Position numbers and translations under genes: made by a program. Below, piece by piece: positions 24,601 through 36,600 of a DNA stretch of 64,000 bases. This DNA is from Elmis aenea (Eukaryota; Arthropoda; Insecta; Coleoptera; Elmidae): the NCBI GenBank assembly GCA_947652605.1, contig OX393579.1, positions 50,722,970-50,786,969 on the forward strand, read 5' to 3'. The stretch's first letter is position 1, and each line of letters opens with the position of its first letter. A model generated the notes under the pieces. The model made no database searches, was not told where the DNA came from, and worked only from the letters and a program-made list of their open reading frames with translations.

Positions 24601-27600
24601 AGAACCTCAAACTAGACAATTTAACACATTTTAATAATAGTTTGCCCTATCTTAAGTACTGATTACTAAAAAATAATTAACATAAATTACTTGAAAAATG
24701 TATATGTTTAGCTTTTATTATCTTAGACACTGTGCAAGATACTTCCAAATTATTTTTCCTTTACTTAAAAAAGTATTGTTAGATATATTTACTGGTCAGC
24801 GTTTGGTTGGTTTGAATTATTAGTTATTGATTAGCTGTACTGATTAATTTTATTAAATAAAAAATCTATATTTGTTTCTTTGCTGATGAAAAGGCGCCAG
24901 TCTTGTGAAATCAGCCCATTTTGATGAAAAATTACCGTTTCAATAGTTTTTCTATGTTATGCATCAGAAAATTCCCTTCACCTCTCAAATTTGCGTTTTC
25001 AACCAATCTGCAGTACAGTTTAGCAATGACTGTTTGATCAGGATTTAGAATTTCTAACTAGACAATTTCTTGAACGGTTATGTAACAACAAGATAACAAA
25101 ATACAGTGTATTGCAAAAGTTGTTCAAGAAAACAGTGCATGAAGTTGTTTGGGAACTCTTGGCAGACATTCTTTAAGTAATTGCCATCTAAATCGAGACA
25201 AATGTTTTAAACATTTCTGACGGTGACATTTTTTTATGGACTATGAAGAGATCAAAAGAAGAAGAATCTGTTTTTTAAAGACAGGCGTAAAAAAATAGAG
25301 AAAAGATGGGGGAAAAATTGTGACAAATGATGGAGAATGCGCACTGAAATAAATTACCTGACTTCAAATTTATTTTGTGCATAAAAGACAGTCCTTTATG
25401 ATTTATATCAAACAAAATTTTTGATAACATTTGGTCAGGTATTTGAGGCACTGCTAATTATCGAGTTCAGTGGAAGGTTGGTAAGCAACCTAGCGAGTAA
25501 TCGGGAGGTCTTGGGTTCGAATCCCGTCGCCGCCTGTCATTGTAGGGGTTTTAGGTGGTTTCCCATACCTAGGTACTACAGTGAGCTCGCGTTATAAGCA
25601 ACTAACGGCGGCCAATTCCGATTTAAAAGTTGCTTATAACGTGAAAGTTGCTTATATGATAGAAATAGAAACGATTCGATTTTTAACATAAATAAATCTT
25701 GTTTTTAGTAGTAAAACTAAAAATAAAAGTTTACACCATAACAACGCGATCGTTGTCGCGTTGCTATGGTGATCTGTACGTACCTATGTCAAACGAAATA
25801 CGCGCGTGCCACGTACCTTTAGTCGTGATCTATGTACTTGTACATCTCTCAAATAAAAAAATATGATGTGATTTCATGGCAAGTATCCAGAGCGGATGAA
25901 ACGGCCTTATTTTACAAGTGTTTACCGGACAAAACTCTTGTTCATACACGTAAGAAAAATATTCCCGGGATAAAAATATCTAAGCAACGAGTTAGCTACT
26001 ATTATACCGTGTGCTAATTCCACCGACAATCATAAATTGAACTTATGGTCTTTGGTAAATTATATAAAGCCAAAAAATTTTGGTAATTTAACCTACGAGT
26101 TTATTATATTATTATACAGCGTCATTCAAAAAGTCTGCAACAAATTGAAAAAATTTTTATTATTGATTTCTCAGAAAATTTTATTCTTGATAAAAGTTGG
26201 TGCATGGTCTAAAACTAATATTAAGATGAAAAAAGTTCAATAAAAAATCATAGGACGCTAGATTTTAGCGACTTTTTGAAATATTCGCAAGAATAGTGCT
26301 CTTATTTTAAGAGAAACAAAAAAACTATTTAAAAAAATATTTAGAATCTAAAAATAAGCCTAAATTTAAATTTAGATCGTCACATTCTAATTTTTATTTT
26401 TTAAGAAACATTAAAAAGGTGCAACAAATAGAACCATTTTTTATTATCAATTTGTCAGAAAATTTTATTTATGTTAAAGTTGGTACATACATGGTCTACA
26501 ACTAATTTTAAGATGAAAAAAAGTTGAATAAAAAGTCAGGATATTTTCCATTTGTTGCAGACTTTAAATGTTGAAACTTCTTAAAAAATAAAAATTAGAA
26601 TTTAACCCTCAGAATTTAAACCTAGTTCGGTTTTTAGATTCTTAATAACTTTTTTCGATAAAAATAAAATTTTCCATTTGTTGCAGACTTTTTGAATGTT
26701 AAAATTTCTTAAAAAATAAAAATTGAAATTTGACCGTCAAAATTTAAATCTAGCCTTATTTTGGGATTTTTAAAAACTCTGTCCATTATTTTTTTTGTAT
26801 CTCTTAAAATATTTCAAAGATCACTAATATGTAGTGTCATATGATTTTTTATTGAACTTTTTTCATCTTAAAATTAGTTTTAGACCATGCACCAACTTTT
26901 ATCAAGAATACAATTTTCTGAGAAAAAAATAATAAAAAACTTTTCCATTCGTTGCAGACTTTTTGAATGACGCTGTATATTAATAATCTCCTAAAAATAA
27001 AATGATTGTTAAAAAATCTATTGTTAATCTAGATTTCACACGATATTTTACGGCCCTTTTAAATAACTTAAATGTAAAAAAAAATATGAAAGTGCTATAT
27101 CACTCAAAATATTTTCGTAAAAATGTAAATATTTTGAAAACTGTTGACTTTAGACCCGTATAACCTTTAACATTTATTAAATTAAATTTTAAGACAAATT
27201 CAAAAATGTAAAAATATACAGATGTTCTATTCAAAATTTCAAAGTTTGAGTCCGTTTCCGGTTGAACCGGAAGTCGCATTGCAACCTTAATATTTCCATC
27301 GAATCCGAAAAATACCATAACGCTCAGATACAAAATTTCATTGTTATATCTGCAATAGTATTTTAGATATTTGTATTTTTAACTGACACTGACAGTTGCT
27401 TATATCGTGTACTTTGATACGATAGTTGCTTATATCGAGTGTTGCTTATAACGCGAGTTGCTTATATCGTGGGTTGCTTATAACGCGAGCTCACTGTATA
27501 GGCAAATGCTGTGACCCTCTACACTTGCCTAACTTATTCTTGTTCCCTCCCCCTCCACTTCGGTGATTAGCCATAGCAGAAAAATAGAAGTAAAATAGCA

Positions 27601-30600
27601 TAAGTAACATAAATCAAATTAAAAAAATAAAAAACTGCTGATTAGATGCGGATCTTAAAGTTGAACACTTTGAACGACCGTATACAGGGTGGTCCAAATT
27701 CGATGGGATTGCATGGGTATCTCGGTTAATATTTAAGATAGAGAAACGGTTAAATTACCAAAAATGTGCAGTTTTTTGAGACAAACTCAGAACCGTTTTC
27801 AAAAATATTCTATCATTTCCGGTTTTCGAGTTATCGAATAAAAAGTGTTTTTTTGTCATATTAATAATGTGTCATATCTCCGTTATTGTTGTAAATATCA
27901 AAAATATTTATAAAGATTATTTTTGGATATTTTTATGTTTAATTTGATTATACTAAAAAAAAAAATTTTACGCTCGCCGTTAAAAAGTTATGACACAAAC
28001 TTACCTTTTTTTAAATGGAAACGATAGTTCGCTATGACCTATTTAAATTCATAATTTTTTTTCTCATTTCAAATATATAAGGGTTGATGTATTTATTTTC
28101 AACAATACGCAAGTTATGAAGGTTTTTTAGTTTTTTTTTTAAAGAAAATCATAGTAAAACCTTATAAAACTCATGTGGTACAAGTTACCAAGGTTTTTTA
28201 ATTTGTTATTAAGATAAATACGAAATTTTTTGAACATAAGATAAACAACAATATCCTACATTACTGCTGATACCGACTATATCGTTGTTTTCTTATTTTC
28301 AAATATTTACAATGTTTATCTCCACAACAAATTAAAAAACCTTGGTAACTTGTACCACATGAGTTTTGTAAGGTTTTACACCTTGTTTGGTTTTTGTTTT
28401 CATAGCCTACTATGATTTTCTTAGAAAAAACCTTCATAACTTGCGTATTATTAAAAATAAATACATCGACCCTTATATATTTGGAATGAGAAAAAAATAA
28501 CGAATTTAAATATGTCATAGCCAACTATCGCCTCCATTTAAAAAAAGGTAATTTTGTGGCATAACTTTTTAACAGCGAGCGTAATTTTTTTTTTTTTAGT
28601 ATAATCAAATTAAACATAAAAATATCTAAAAATAATCTTTATAAATATTTTCGATATTTACAACAATAACGGAGATATGACACATTATTAATATGACAAA
28701 AAAACACTTTTTATTCAATAACTCGAAAACCGGAAATGATAGAATATTTTTGAAAACGGTTCTGAGTTTGTCTCAAAAAACTGCACATTTTTGGTTACGT
28801 AAGCGTTTCTCTATCTTAAATATTAACCGAGATACCCATGCAATCCCATCGAATTTGGACCACCCTGTACATAACAGTAAGTCCCAGTTCTTTGCGAATT
28901 GTAAATAAAACAAACAATTGTGGTGTAAATATGTCCAGCACGCGCTTTTAGCACTATCATAATTTTATTAAACAGATTTTTGCATAATATTTACCTCATA
29001 ATGTATCCGCAAACACGTTCCGCGCGTACATGCCATACAATTGTGATATCTGTGTCCTGCAAATTGTAATTCGTGTTCTAGTGAGTCATGAAGTTGTTAA
29101 TTTGATTATTACAAGTTTGCATGCATGATCGGGGTCCTGTTTGTTATGCTAAAGGTATGGGCGACTCCCATTTATGCCTTGTTGAGCCACTGACCCGTGG
29201 CTGCCCTACTGTCATACATGCATCGTCTGAATTCAACAGCGAACTTTAAATGTTTTTTTTTTTTGTTTTCAGCTCCCCTGACAGAGCAGAGCACTGAAAT
29301 GGAGACGTATTATCCAGGTGAGTCAGGCTTTTAGGAATTCTTTATCTAATTATCATTCGAAATATGATTTACAATGCCATTGTCGATTCTGCGTCCATAT
29401 TTTCATATCATAAATATGCATTTTCGAATTCAGATGTAATCGAACTCTCCGCGCGTTGCTCGCGGATAGAATTTATGACCATAGTTTCATTCAACTCCAT
29501 ATTTTTAGATTTAAAGATATACGTTACGAAAAAGTCGATTTATTTATACATTTTTTTAATTTATTTAAATTTATACGCTTCCCGTAGTTCATTGATCAAA
29601 GCCTTATTTATTGCGTACCGGCCGAGAATATCATATTTAGTATTGTTAATACGAAATAAATTCACAGAACCAGTTCTGTAATAATACAACGAGAGTTAAT
29701 TATACGGTGTCGCTTCACTTTTATTTTTATTCGTTTTCGAAATTATGGTACGTTGAATTTTTAATCGTTATTTATTGCACTTTCGCTTTTGCTCGGATCT
29801 TCTCGACGAACTTGGACTTGAACCTTTTAAAATGAAAATGAACTTGAAATCTTGTTGTGTTTTCGTGTAATAATATAGGAGTGTCGCGGATAGCCTCAAA
29901 ATTATTGTCAATAAATTAGGATTTTAATAATGTTTATGGGTTAATTTTAAATTAACAACTTATAATATTTTGCTAATCGTATTAAACTTCAACTTACCTA
30001 CCTGATTTTTACGAAGGTTATACAGGGTGTCCCCATTATCACCGCGAATATTTTAAGTGGTGATAGAGGACCTTTTTCTAAGAAAAAATGTCAAGTAAAA
30101 TTTTTTCCTAAAATCAAATGCTAAGCTGATATCAACACTTGCTTGATTTTTTTACACTTCTGCATTTATAAGACTCTGTAGCCGAAAATATCAATTTTAT
30201 TGTAAAATACCTTAAAGCTTTTAAATAGAACATAAAATTCTCTACAAAATTAGTTTTATTTATTTTTTGTCTACAGGCAATGGTTTAAAAGTTATAAGGC
30301 AGTTTGTACAAAAAAATGTAAAAAATTTACAAAATTTAATTGTTTCTTAGACTTTGCAACCGCTGTATCTTTAAAACGAAAGGTTGTACAAAAAAACCGA
30401 CGGCCCATTCCGGATAGCAAATTTTATGGGCTACAACTTTGGTCCAGTGAAAGTTTTGGTAAATCAAACCAAATTTTTAGAAAAGTCGAAAATAAGGAAC
30501 AGTGCAAAAACTAAATTTCCTACAAATATTGTTTTGTATTTAAAAATGCTTTTAAAGAGAGTGCGATTACGTAATTGAATTATGGAGGTCATTTTGAACA

Positions 30601-33600
30601 CTTATTGAAGTAATTTTGTGGTTACATGTTAATTTTATTGCGTCCAGATGGATTTGCATTGTTTTGCATTTTATCGTTTTCGAAAAACAAAAACTCCCGT
30701 TAATTATGATATTTTGTATTTAAAAATGCCATAGCATCGGCAACATTCATAAAATTATGTATCTCATAAGTTTCAAAGCTTTTTATGAAGTTTGAGATTC
30801 TTCAGAAAACCACCCCTTGTCATTTTTTTTAAGGAGCTAACGAACAAATTTAACAAAAAATTGTAAAATTGCATATAAATAAGTTATGTAAATTTTTAAA
30901 AACGCCGCATCTTTTTAACGAAACGTCGTAGAGCAAAACGGATGCCTATTGCGGATAAGGCATTTAACGGACTACAACTTCGGTAAATATGTTGTTCAAT
31001 AAAACTAAATGTATCATAGAAATGTTTATAATAGTGAAAAAGGTGAAAAAAAAGACGATAAAATGCAAAACAATGCAAATCGATCTGGACGCAATAAAAA
31101 TTAACATGTAACCACAAAATTACTTCAATAAGTGTTCAAAATGACCTCCATCAGTTTCAATCACGTAATCGCACTCTCTTTAAAAGCTGTTTTAAATACA
31201 AAACAATATTTGTAGGAAATTTTGTTTTTGCACTCTATTCCATATTTTCATCTTTTCCGGAAAAACGGTTTGATTTTCAAAAAACTTCACTTAACCAAAG
31301 TTGTAGCCCATAAAATTTGCTATCCGGAATGGGCCGTCGGTTTTTTTGTACAACCTTTCGTTTTAAAGATACAGCGGTTGCAACGTCTAAGAAATAATTA
31401 AATTTTGTTAATTTTTTACATTTTTTTGTACAAACTGCTTTATAACTCTCAAACCATTGCCTGTAGACAAAAAATAAATAAAACTAATTTTGTAGATAAG
31501 TTCATGTTCTATTAAAAAGCTTCAAGGTATTTTACAATAAAATTGATATTTTCGGCTACAGAGTCTTATAAATGCAGAAGTGTAAAAACATCAAGTAAGT
31601 GTTGATATCAGCTTAGCATTTGATTTTAGGAAAAAAATTTACTTGAAATTTTTTCTTAGAAAAAGGTCCTCTATCACCACTTAAAATATTCGCGGTGATA
31701 ACGGGGACACCCTGTATTATTGTAATAAAAATAACTTTAATTGAAAATTACTTAACTTTTTTTAAAAACTCTGGTTAGGTAAATACCCTACAAGGTATGC
31801 CTTTGCTAATTTTTGTATAAATCGAATGTTTAGGACTAAAACAAAAAGGTTTTTACAATAAAAAATGTATCCATTTATATACAGGGTCTCCCAGTTATCG
31901 TGAACAGTATGGGGATCTCGTAAACGGTAAGAGAAACGAAGTTGGTTAAATGGGTCAAAATGATCTATGACTTAAGAGCAACTGTTCTATGAAAAAATCA
32001 ATAGATTATTGAAAAAAAAACAAAACACATCAGGTTCCGATTTTTGCTTATAATTTGCTGATTTGAAATAACTTTTAAAAAATTTTTGACATTAAGGGGC
32101 GCTTTTTTGCGTAGATTTGAAATTTGTCGCCAAATTTTACCTACCTTCATTTATTGTTATTTTAACATCAACTGTCTTATTTTAAATATGGCTGATGTTA
32201 AAATAATGAAACAACAAATGAAGATAGGTAAAATTTATCGATGAATTTCAAATCTACGCAAGAAGGTGCCCTATGTCCAATTTTTTTTTGTGTGTGATTT
32301 AAAATAAGCACGTTATAAGCAAAAATTTAAAACCTGATGTGTTTTGTTTTTTATCAATAGCGCAAAAACTATTAACTTTTTTAAGATCTTTTTAATAGAA
32401 AAATTGTCTTAAATCATAGATCATTTGGACCCATTTAACCAACTTCGTATCTCTTACCGTTTGCGTAGTCCCCATGCTCTTCACAATAACTGAGAAACCC
32501 TGTATACAAAGGATACATAATGATTTTTTTTTTGTAAATACCATTCTTTTTTTTTTGGTTTTAGGTCCTAAACGTTCGGTTTATGCAAAAATTAGCAAAG
32601 GCATATCTTGTGCGATACCCTGTATAAGCGCGTAAACACCGTAATTAGAGAATAAAATTGTTTTGAAGAAGCAAAAATGGAATACTACTGAAAATTATTT
32701 TTTTATTCAGTTATTTTGTCTAATTCTGTTTTGTTATTTTTCGACAAAAAATCGTTATTTTGTGAGTATTACATTGAAAACTTGCCTATGTTAGTTTGTA
32801 CTTTAGGCGTTCCAATTAAATACTCACAAAATAATGATTTTTTGACGAAAAATAATAAAACCCAATTAGCCAAGTTTATAAACTGTTAGTCACTACAGCG
32901 ATCGTGTTTTGTCCAGTTAAATACAACGATTTTTTGAAAGATAATAAATAACTTTTAAACTCGTTTTTCTCAAAAACTCCTATGTGTGCTTATTCTTTTA
33001 ATGCATTAGCGGATTTAGAATGCAATTTCCTATAAAAAAAAACATGTAATTTCAAAAAAAAATGACTATCGCCAGTCTGATATATTTCTTCGTAGAAAAA
33101 ACACTTGAACGTCATTCGATACAAAATGTTCCACGATTTACAAAAATATGTGGTTTATAGGGGTTTTCTCTTAAAATAACAAAGTCTGAATCACCCTGCA
33201 GAATAATTTAGGCATGAAAAAATTCAAGTCTTTTAGGCAGTTTAAAGGTTGCTGAAACGGTTTGAAATTCAGCATTTTTGCGTATATGCGTTCAACCTGC
33301 TATTAATTAACAGACACAAAAAGGTAGATTGTGTTAATACCTGTACTGTTTTCTCTAAATTATTTCAATATGTTGACAACATATAACAGTTTACTTCTGA
33401 AAAATTAAGTTGTCCAAAAAGACGGCTTTGAGTACTTCACAGTAGGGTTAAAATTCTATTAATCAACTTGATTTTTCAGTGGTAATAGGTTGTACTTGTA
33501 TGTTGTCTACATATTAAAATAATCAAAGAAAAGCAGTAAACATATTATCACAGTCTCCTTTTTTGTATCCTTTATTGAATTGCAGGTTGAACGTATGTAA

Positions 33601-36600
33601 TAATATTACATTTCAAATCATTTTAGCGACCTATAAACATTGTTTAAAACTGATATTTTTGATGTGTCGTTATGTCAGTACATGGAATAAGACCCATGAA
33701 AAATATAAACAAAAACATTTGAAAGCTTTTAAGGTGTACCATAATAAACAGCTAAACCAAAATTTTCTTACCATTTTTTCGTAGACTGGTAAGTAATACC
33801 AGAAATACCATCTCCTAATCAGTAAAATAGTAAATAGCACTTGAAATGGTGTGCTTTCTGACTAGGCAGATTTAAAAAAAAAGATATAAGATTTTATTTA
33901 AGCCAATTTTTATATTGTTTTCACTTTTTTTTAAATAATTTGATAACGAAGTGTGCCTGTATTGTTTTCAAACATTCTTGGTTATTTTTGCATTAATCTA
34001 ATAATTATGAAGATTATAAAAAACGATTAATTTTTTTCAGCTTTGTTTTCATAGAAACGACCATTAATAATTACATACAAGGATTTCTTTTTTCCGTTTT
34101 TGTTTTAACTACTCAAGTCTCAAAAAGGTTTTCGCAAATTTCTTAATAATTTTTTTATACATTTTTACAAAACACAAATCTTCCACCATGTCAAAAAAAA
34201 ATTGTGTTGTTAATGTAGTTGTTAATCTTGTACGCCCGAAATATGGCGAAGTGAAACAAGAAGAGCAATTAATTAATTTCAACTTATCTTGAGAAGTTTA
34301 TCTCGGCTCCTGTACTAACTGTTAATTTTTTGTTTTAGTAACGGACAAGACAGGCTGTTATTACAATTTTCAACATTATGATGAAGGCGATAGAATATTA
34401 ACGAACGAACCATGTTTAAATTGTACATGTCACAACCGAATGCTGATGTGCTATTTGAGGGTATGTCCATTTATCAAGGCCGTAGGTCAGGACTGTAAAG
34501 TAGAAAAACGTTCAGACCAATGTTGCCCTGTGATTACTTGCCCCGAAGGTAAATAGTGCGATGCTTTTAAATAAAACGGTGTATTAAAATAATTGCGTTG
34601 CAGTTCCTGTTCAACTTCTTGGTTCGACCACTCCAGCATCGACAGAAGTTGGACATTTGGATAGATATGGTTGTTACATCGACCGATTGTTTTACACTGA
34701 CGGAGCTCGAGTACCTTCAAGTCCAAACAGACCTTGCGAACTTTGCTACTGTATTCGTAACAAGACTGCTTGTGTTATGCAAGAATGCGAGCTCCACATA
34801 GAAGGTTGCAAAGCCGTTTATCAAGAGGGAGTTTGCTGTCCGGTAAGATATGACTGTGGTAAGTGTTACATCGTAATTTACATTTTGGGGCGCTGACTTA
34901 ACGCAAAATTATTTTTCACAGATCATCCAGAACTCTTGGAAACAACAAGCACGACTCCTGGCTTGATATTCACGACAACCATGCAACCTGGACCAGTTGA
35001 TTGCATATACAATAACGAAGTGTACGGAGATGGTGCTCTCGTCAAAAAAGACGTTCCATGCGAACACTGCTATTGCATGAAGGGCGATATTGTTTGTGCT
35101 GTGCAAGAATGTAATCCAACGCCGCTAGACAAAGTGAACTGCACGGCACTTCCTCCGCGAGGAGAAGGACACTGTTGCCCAGAGACGTACGATTGCGAAA
35201 ATATCATAACCGAAGATCTATACACAACACTCGCTTATTACGACGTAACCACTACTGAACCGACTATATCCGATTTGGACCATGAAAATGTCATACCAGA
35301 AGCTCCATTCACAAGCAAACCTGTTGAAGGTGAAGCGGTTACTAAACAACCGTCGTATGCACCTGAAGAAACTACCGTTGAAGAACACACGCCGGCATAT
35401 GATGCAGCTGGTGAAGTAACAGATGAGCATGATGCTGAATATAAACCAACCGAAATTCATGCACGCATACCTACTACGGAACAACCACAATACGTACCAG
35501 AAAAGGAACACGTTGAACCAACTACTCAACAACCCGAGTATACAACAGCTAAGGAAGAACATACAGAGCAATATACCGGCAAAGAACCCGAAGAAAAACT
35601 CACAGAGAAACCCGAACACATAACTGAGAAAATATATGAACCTGTAACTGAAAAAGAATACGAAGAACATGCAACAGAAAAAGAACATGTAACAGAAAAA
35701 GAACATGTAACAGAAAAAGAATACGTTACAGAAAAAGAACACGTTACAGAAAAAGAACATGTGACAGAAAAAGAACATGTGACAGAGAAAGCACCGGAGG
35801 AGACGTACACAGAACAAGCTACAGAAAAAGAACAGGACAAACCATACACAGAATATCCAGAATACTCCACTGAAAAACAACCTGAGGAACACGTAACAGA
35901 CAAAGAACTTGAATATCCTGAACGCGGCAGCGAAACCGAATCTCCTGAGCATATTACAGAAAAGATTTATGAAGAACCCACTACTCAACATGGTGAATAT
36001 GCAACTGAGAAGCAAGAGGTGCCAGTCAGGCTTCCAGAAATTGAAGCATCACCTACAGAACAACCTGTTGAAAAAGAAACGGAAGTAGCAGGTGTTCCTG
36101 GTGAGGAACATGTGACTACTTTGCGACCAGAGGTACCTGTAACAGAAGGAATACAAACCGTTGCTCCTGAAGCTCCCGAGGGCACAACCGTTTCACCTGT
36201 TGAAGCGGAAACTGAAAAATCGACAGAGCATGCAATAATTCCTACCACTAAGGTACCCGGCGAGTATCCAGAAGCAACACAACCCGAAGAAGTTGAACCA
36301 GCAACAGAAAGTACTCCGGTAGGCGCGGAAGTAACTACTGAAAGACGTCCTGAGGAAATTGGCGCTACAGTTAAGCCCATACATGTACCAGACGAAGAAG
36401 TCCATATTTCCACGTATAGTCCTAGCAAAGAAACTCAACCCGTCGGAATAACTACCGAACTACCAGAAGAACAAACACCTGAAATACCTGGCGTTAGCGT
36501 ATCATTCCCATCAAGCGGTCAAGAACCTGAAGAAGAAATTTCGTCCACTGAAAGAGTAGAAGTAACTTCTGAACGAGTACCTGAAAAAGAACCATTTACA

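Larger units (their letters stand above)
25577..27498 (+). mobile_element. Tigger/pogo-type DNA transposon
   Basis: Termini TA-CAGTGAGCTCGCGTTATAA and the exact complement ending GAGCTCACTG-TA form the inverted ends, with TA target duplication. GTTGCTTATAACG-like subterminal repeats occur at both ends. It holds a broken transposase (25832-26110), a nested foldback (26115-26977) and, around 27080-27390, a copy of another dispersed repeat also seen at 56384-56520 and 63390-63630. It inserted into a SINE. Confidence 0.85.
3604..29272 (+). other. Tenectin intron 1 (25.7 kb)
   Basis: GTAAGT donor at 3604 and a poly-T tract plus CAG acceptor ending at 29272. The intron is filled largely with transposon remnants, listed separately. 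Stretches in which I recognise nothing include about 8.5-9.1 kb, 10.3-12.2 kb, 13.1-14.5 kb, 15.7-17.6 kb, 19.0-19.8 kb, 21.7-22.9 kb and 28.9-29.2 kb. Regulatory sites may lie in the less repetitive parts (8425-8720, 16030-16560, 22540-23180), but no specific enhancer can be shown by eye. Confidence 0.75.
29318..34338 (+). other. Tenectin intron 2 (5.0 kb)
   Basis: GTGAGT donor and TTTTAG acceptor. Dominated by foldback elements (30021-31716, 31782-32622 with a nested one, and 33289-33593). The rest, 29318-30020 and 33594-34338, is AT-rich with no recognised feature. Confidence 0.75.

Noticed and set aside
25465..25535. tRNA gene
   Set aside because: The B box is good, but the acceptor stem and cloverleaf do not close, and a non-tRNA body follows. 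Better explained as a tRNA-derived SINE.
35218..36428. Long minus-strand open frames (up to 265 codons) rich in Cys/Phe/Ser/Val
   Set aside because: They are exact antisense of the tenectin mucin exon. The GAA/ACA/CCA-rich codon use removes stops on the opposite strand. No start context, domains or splice sites.
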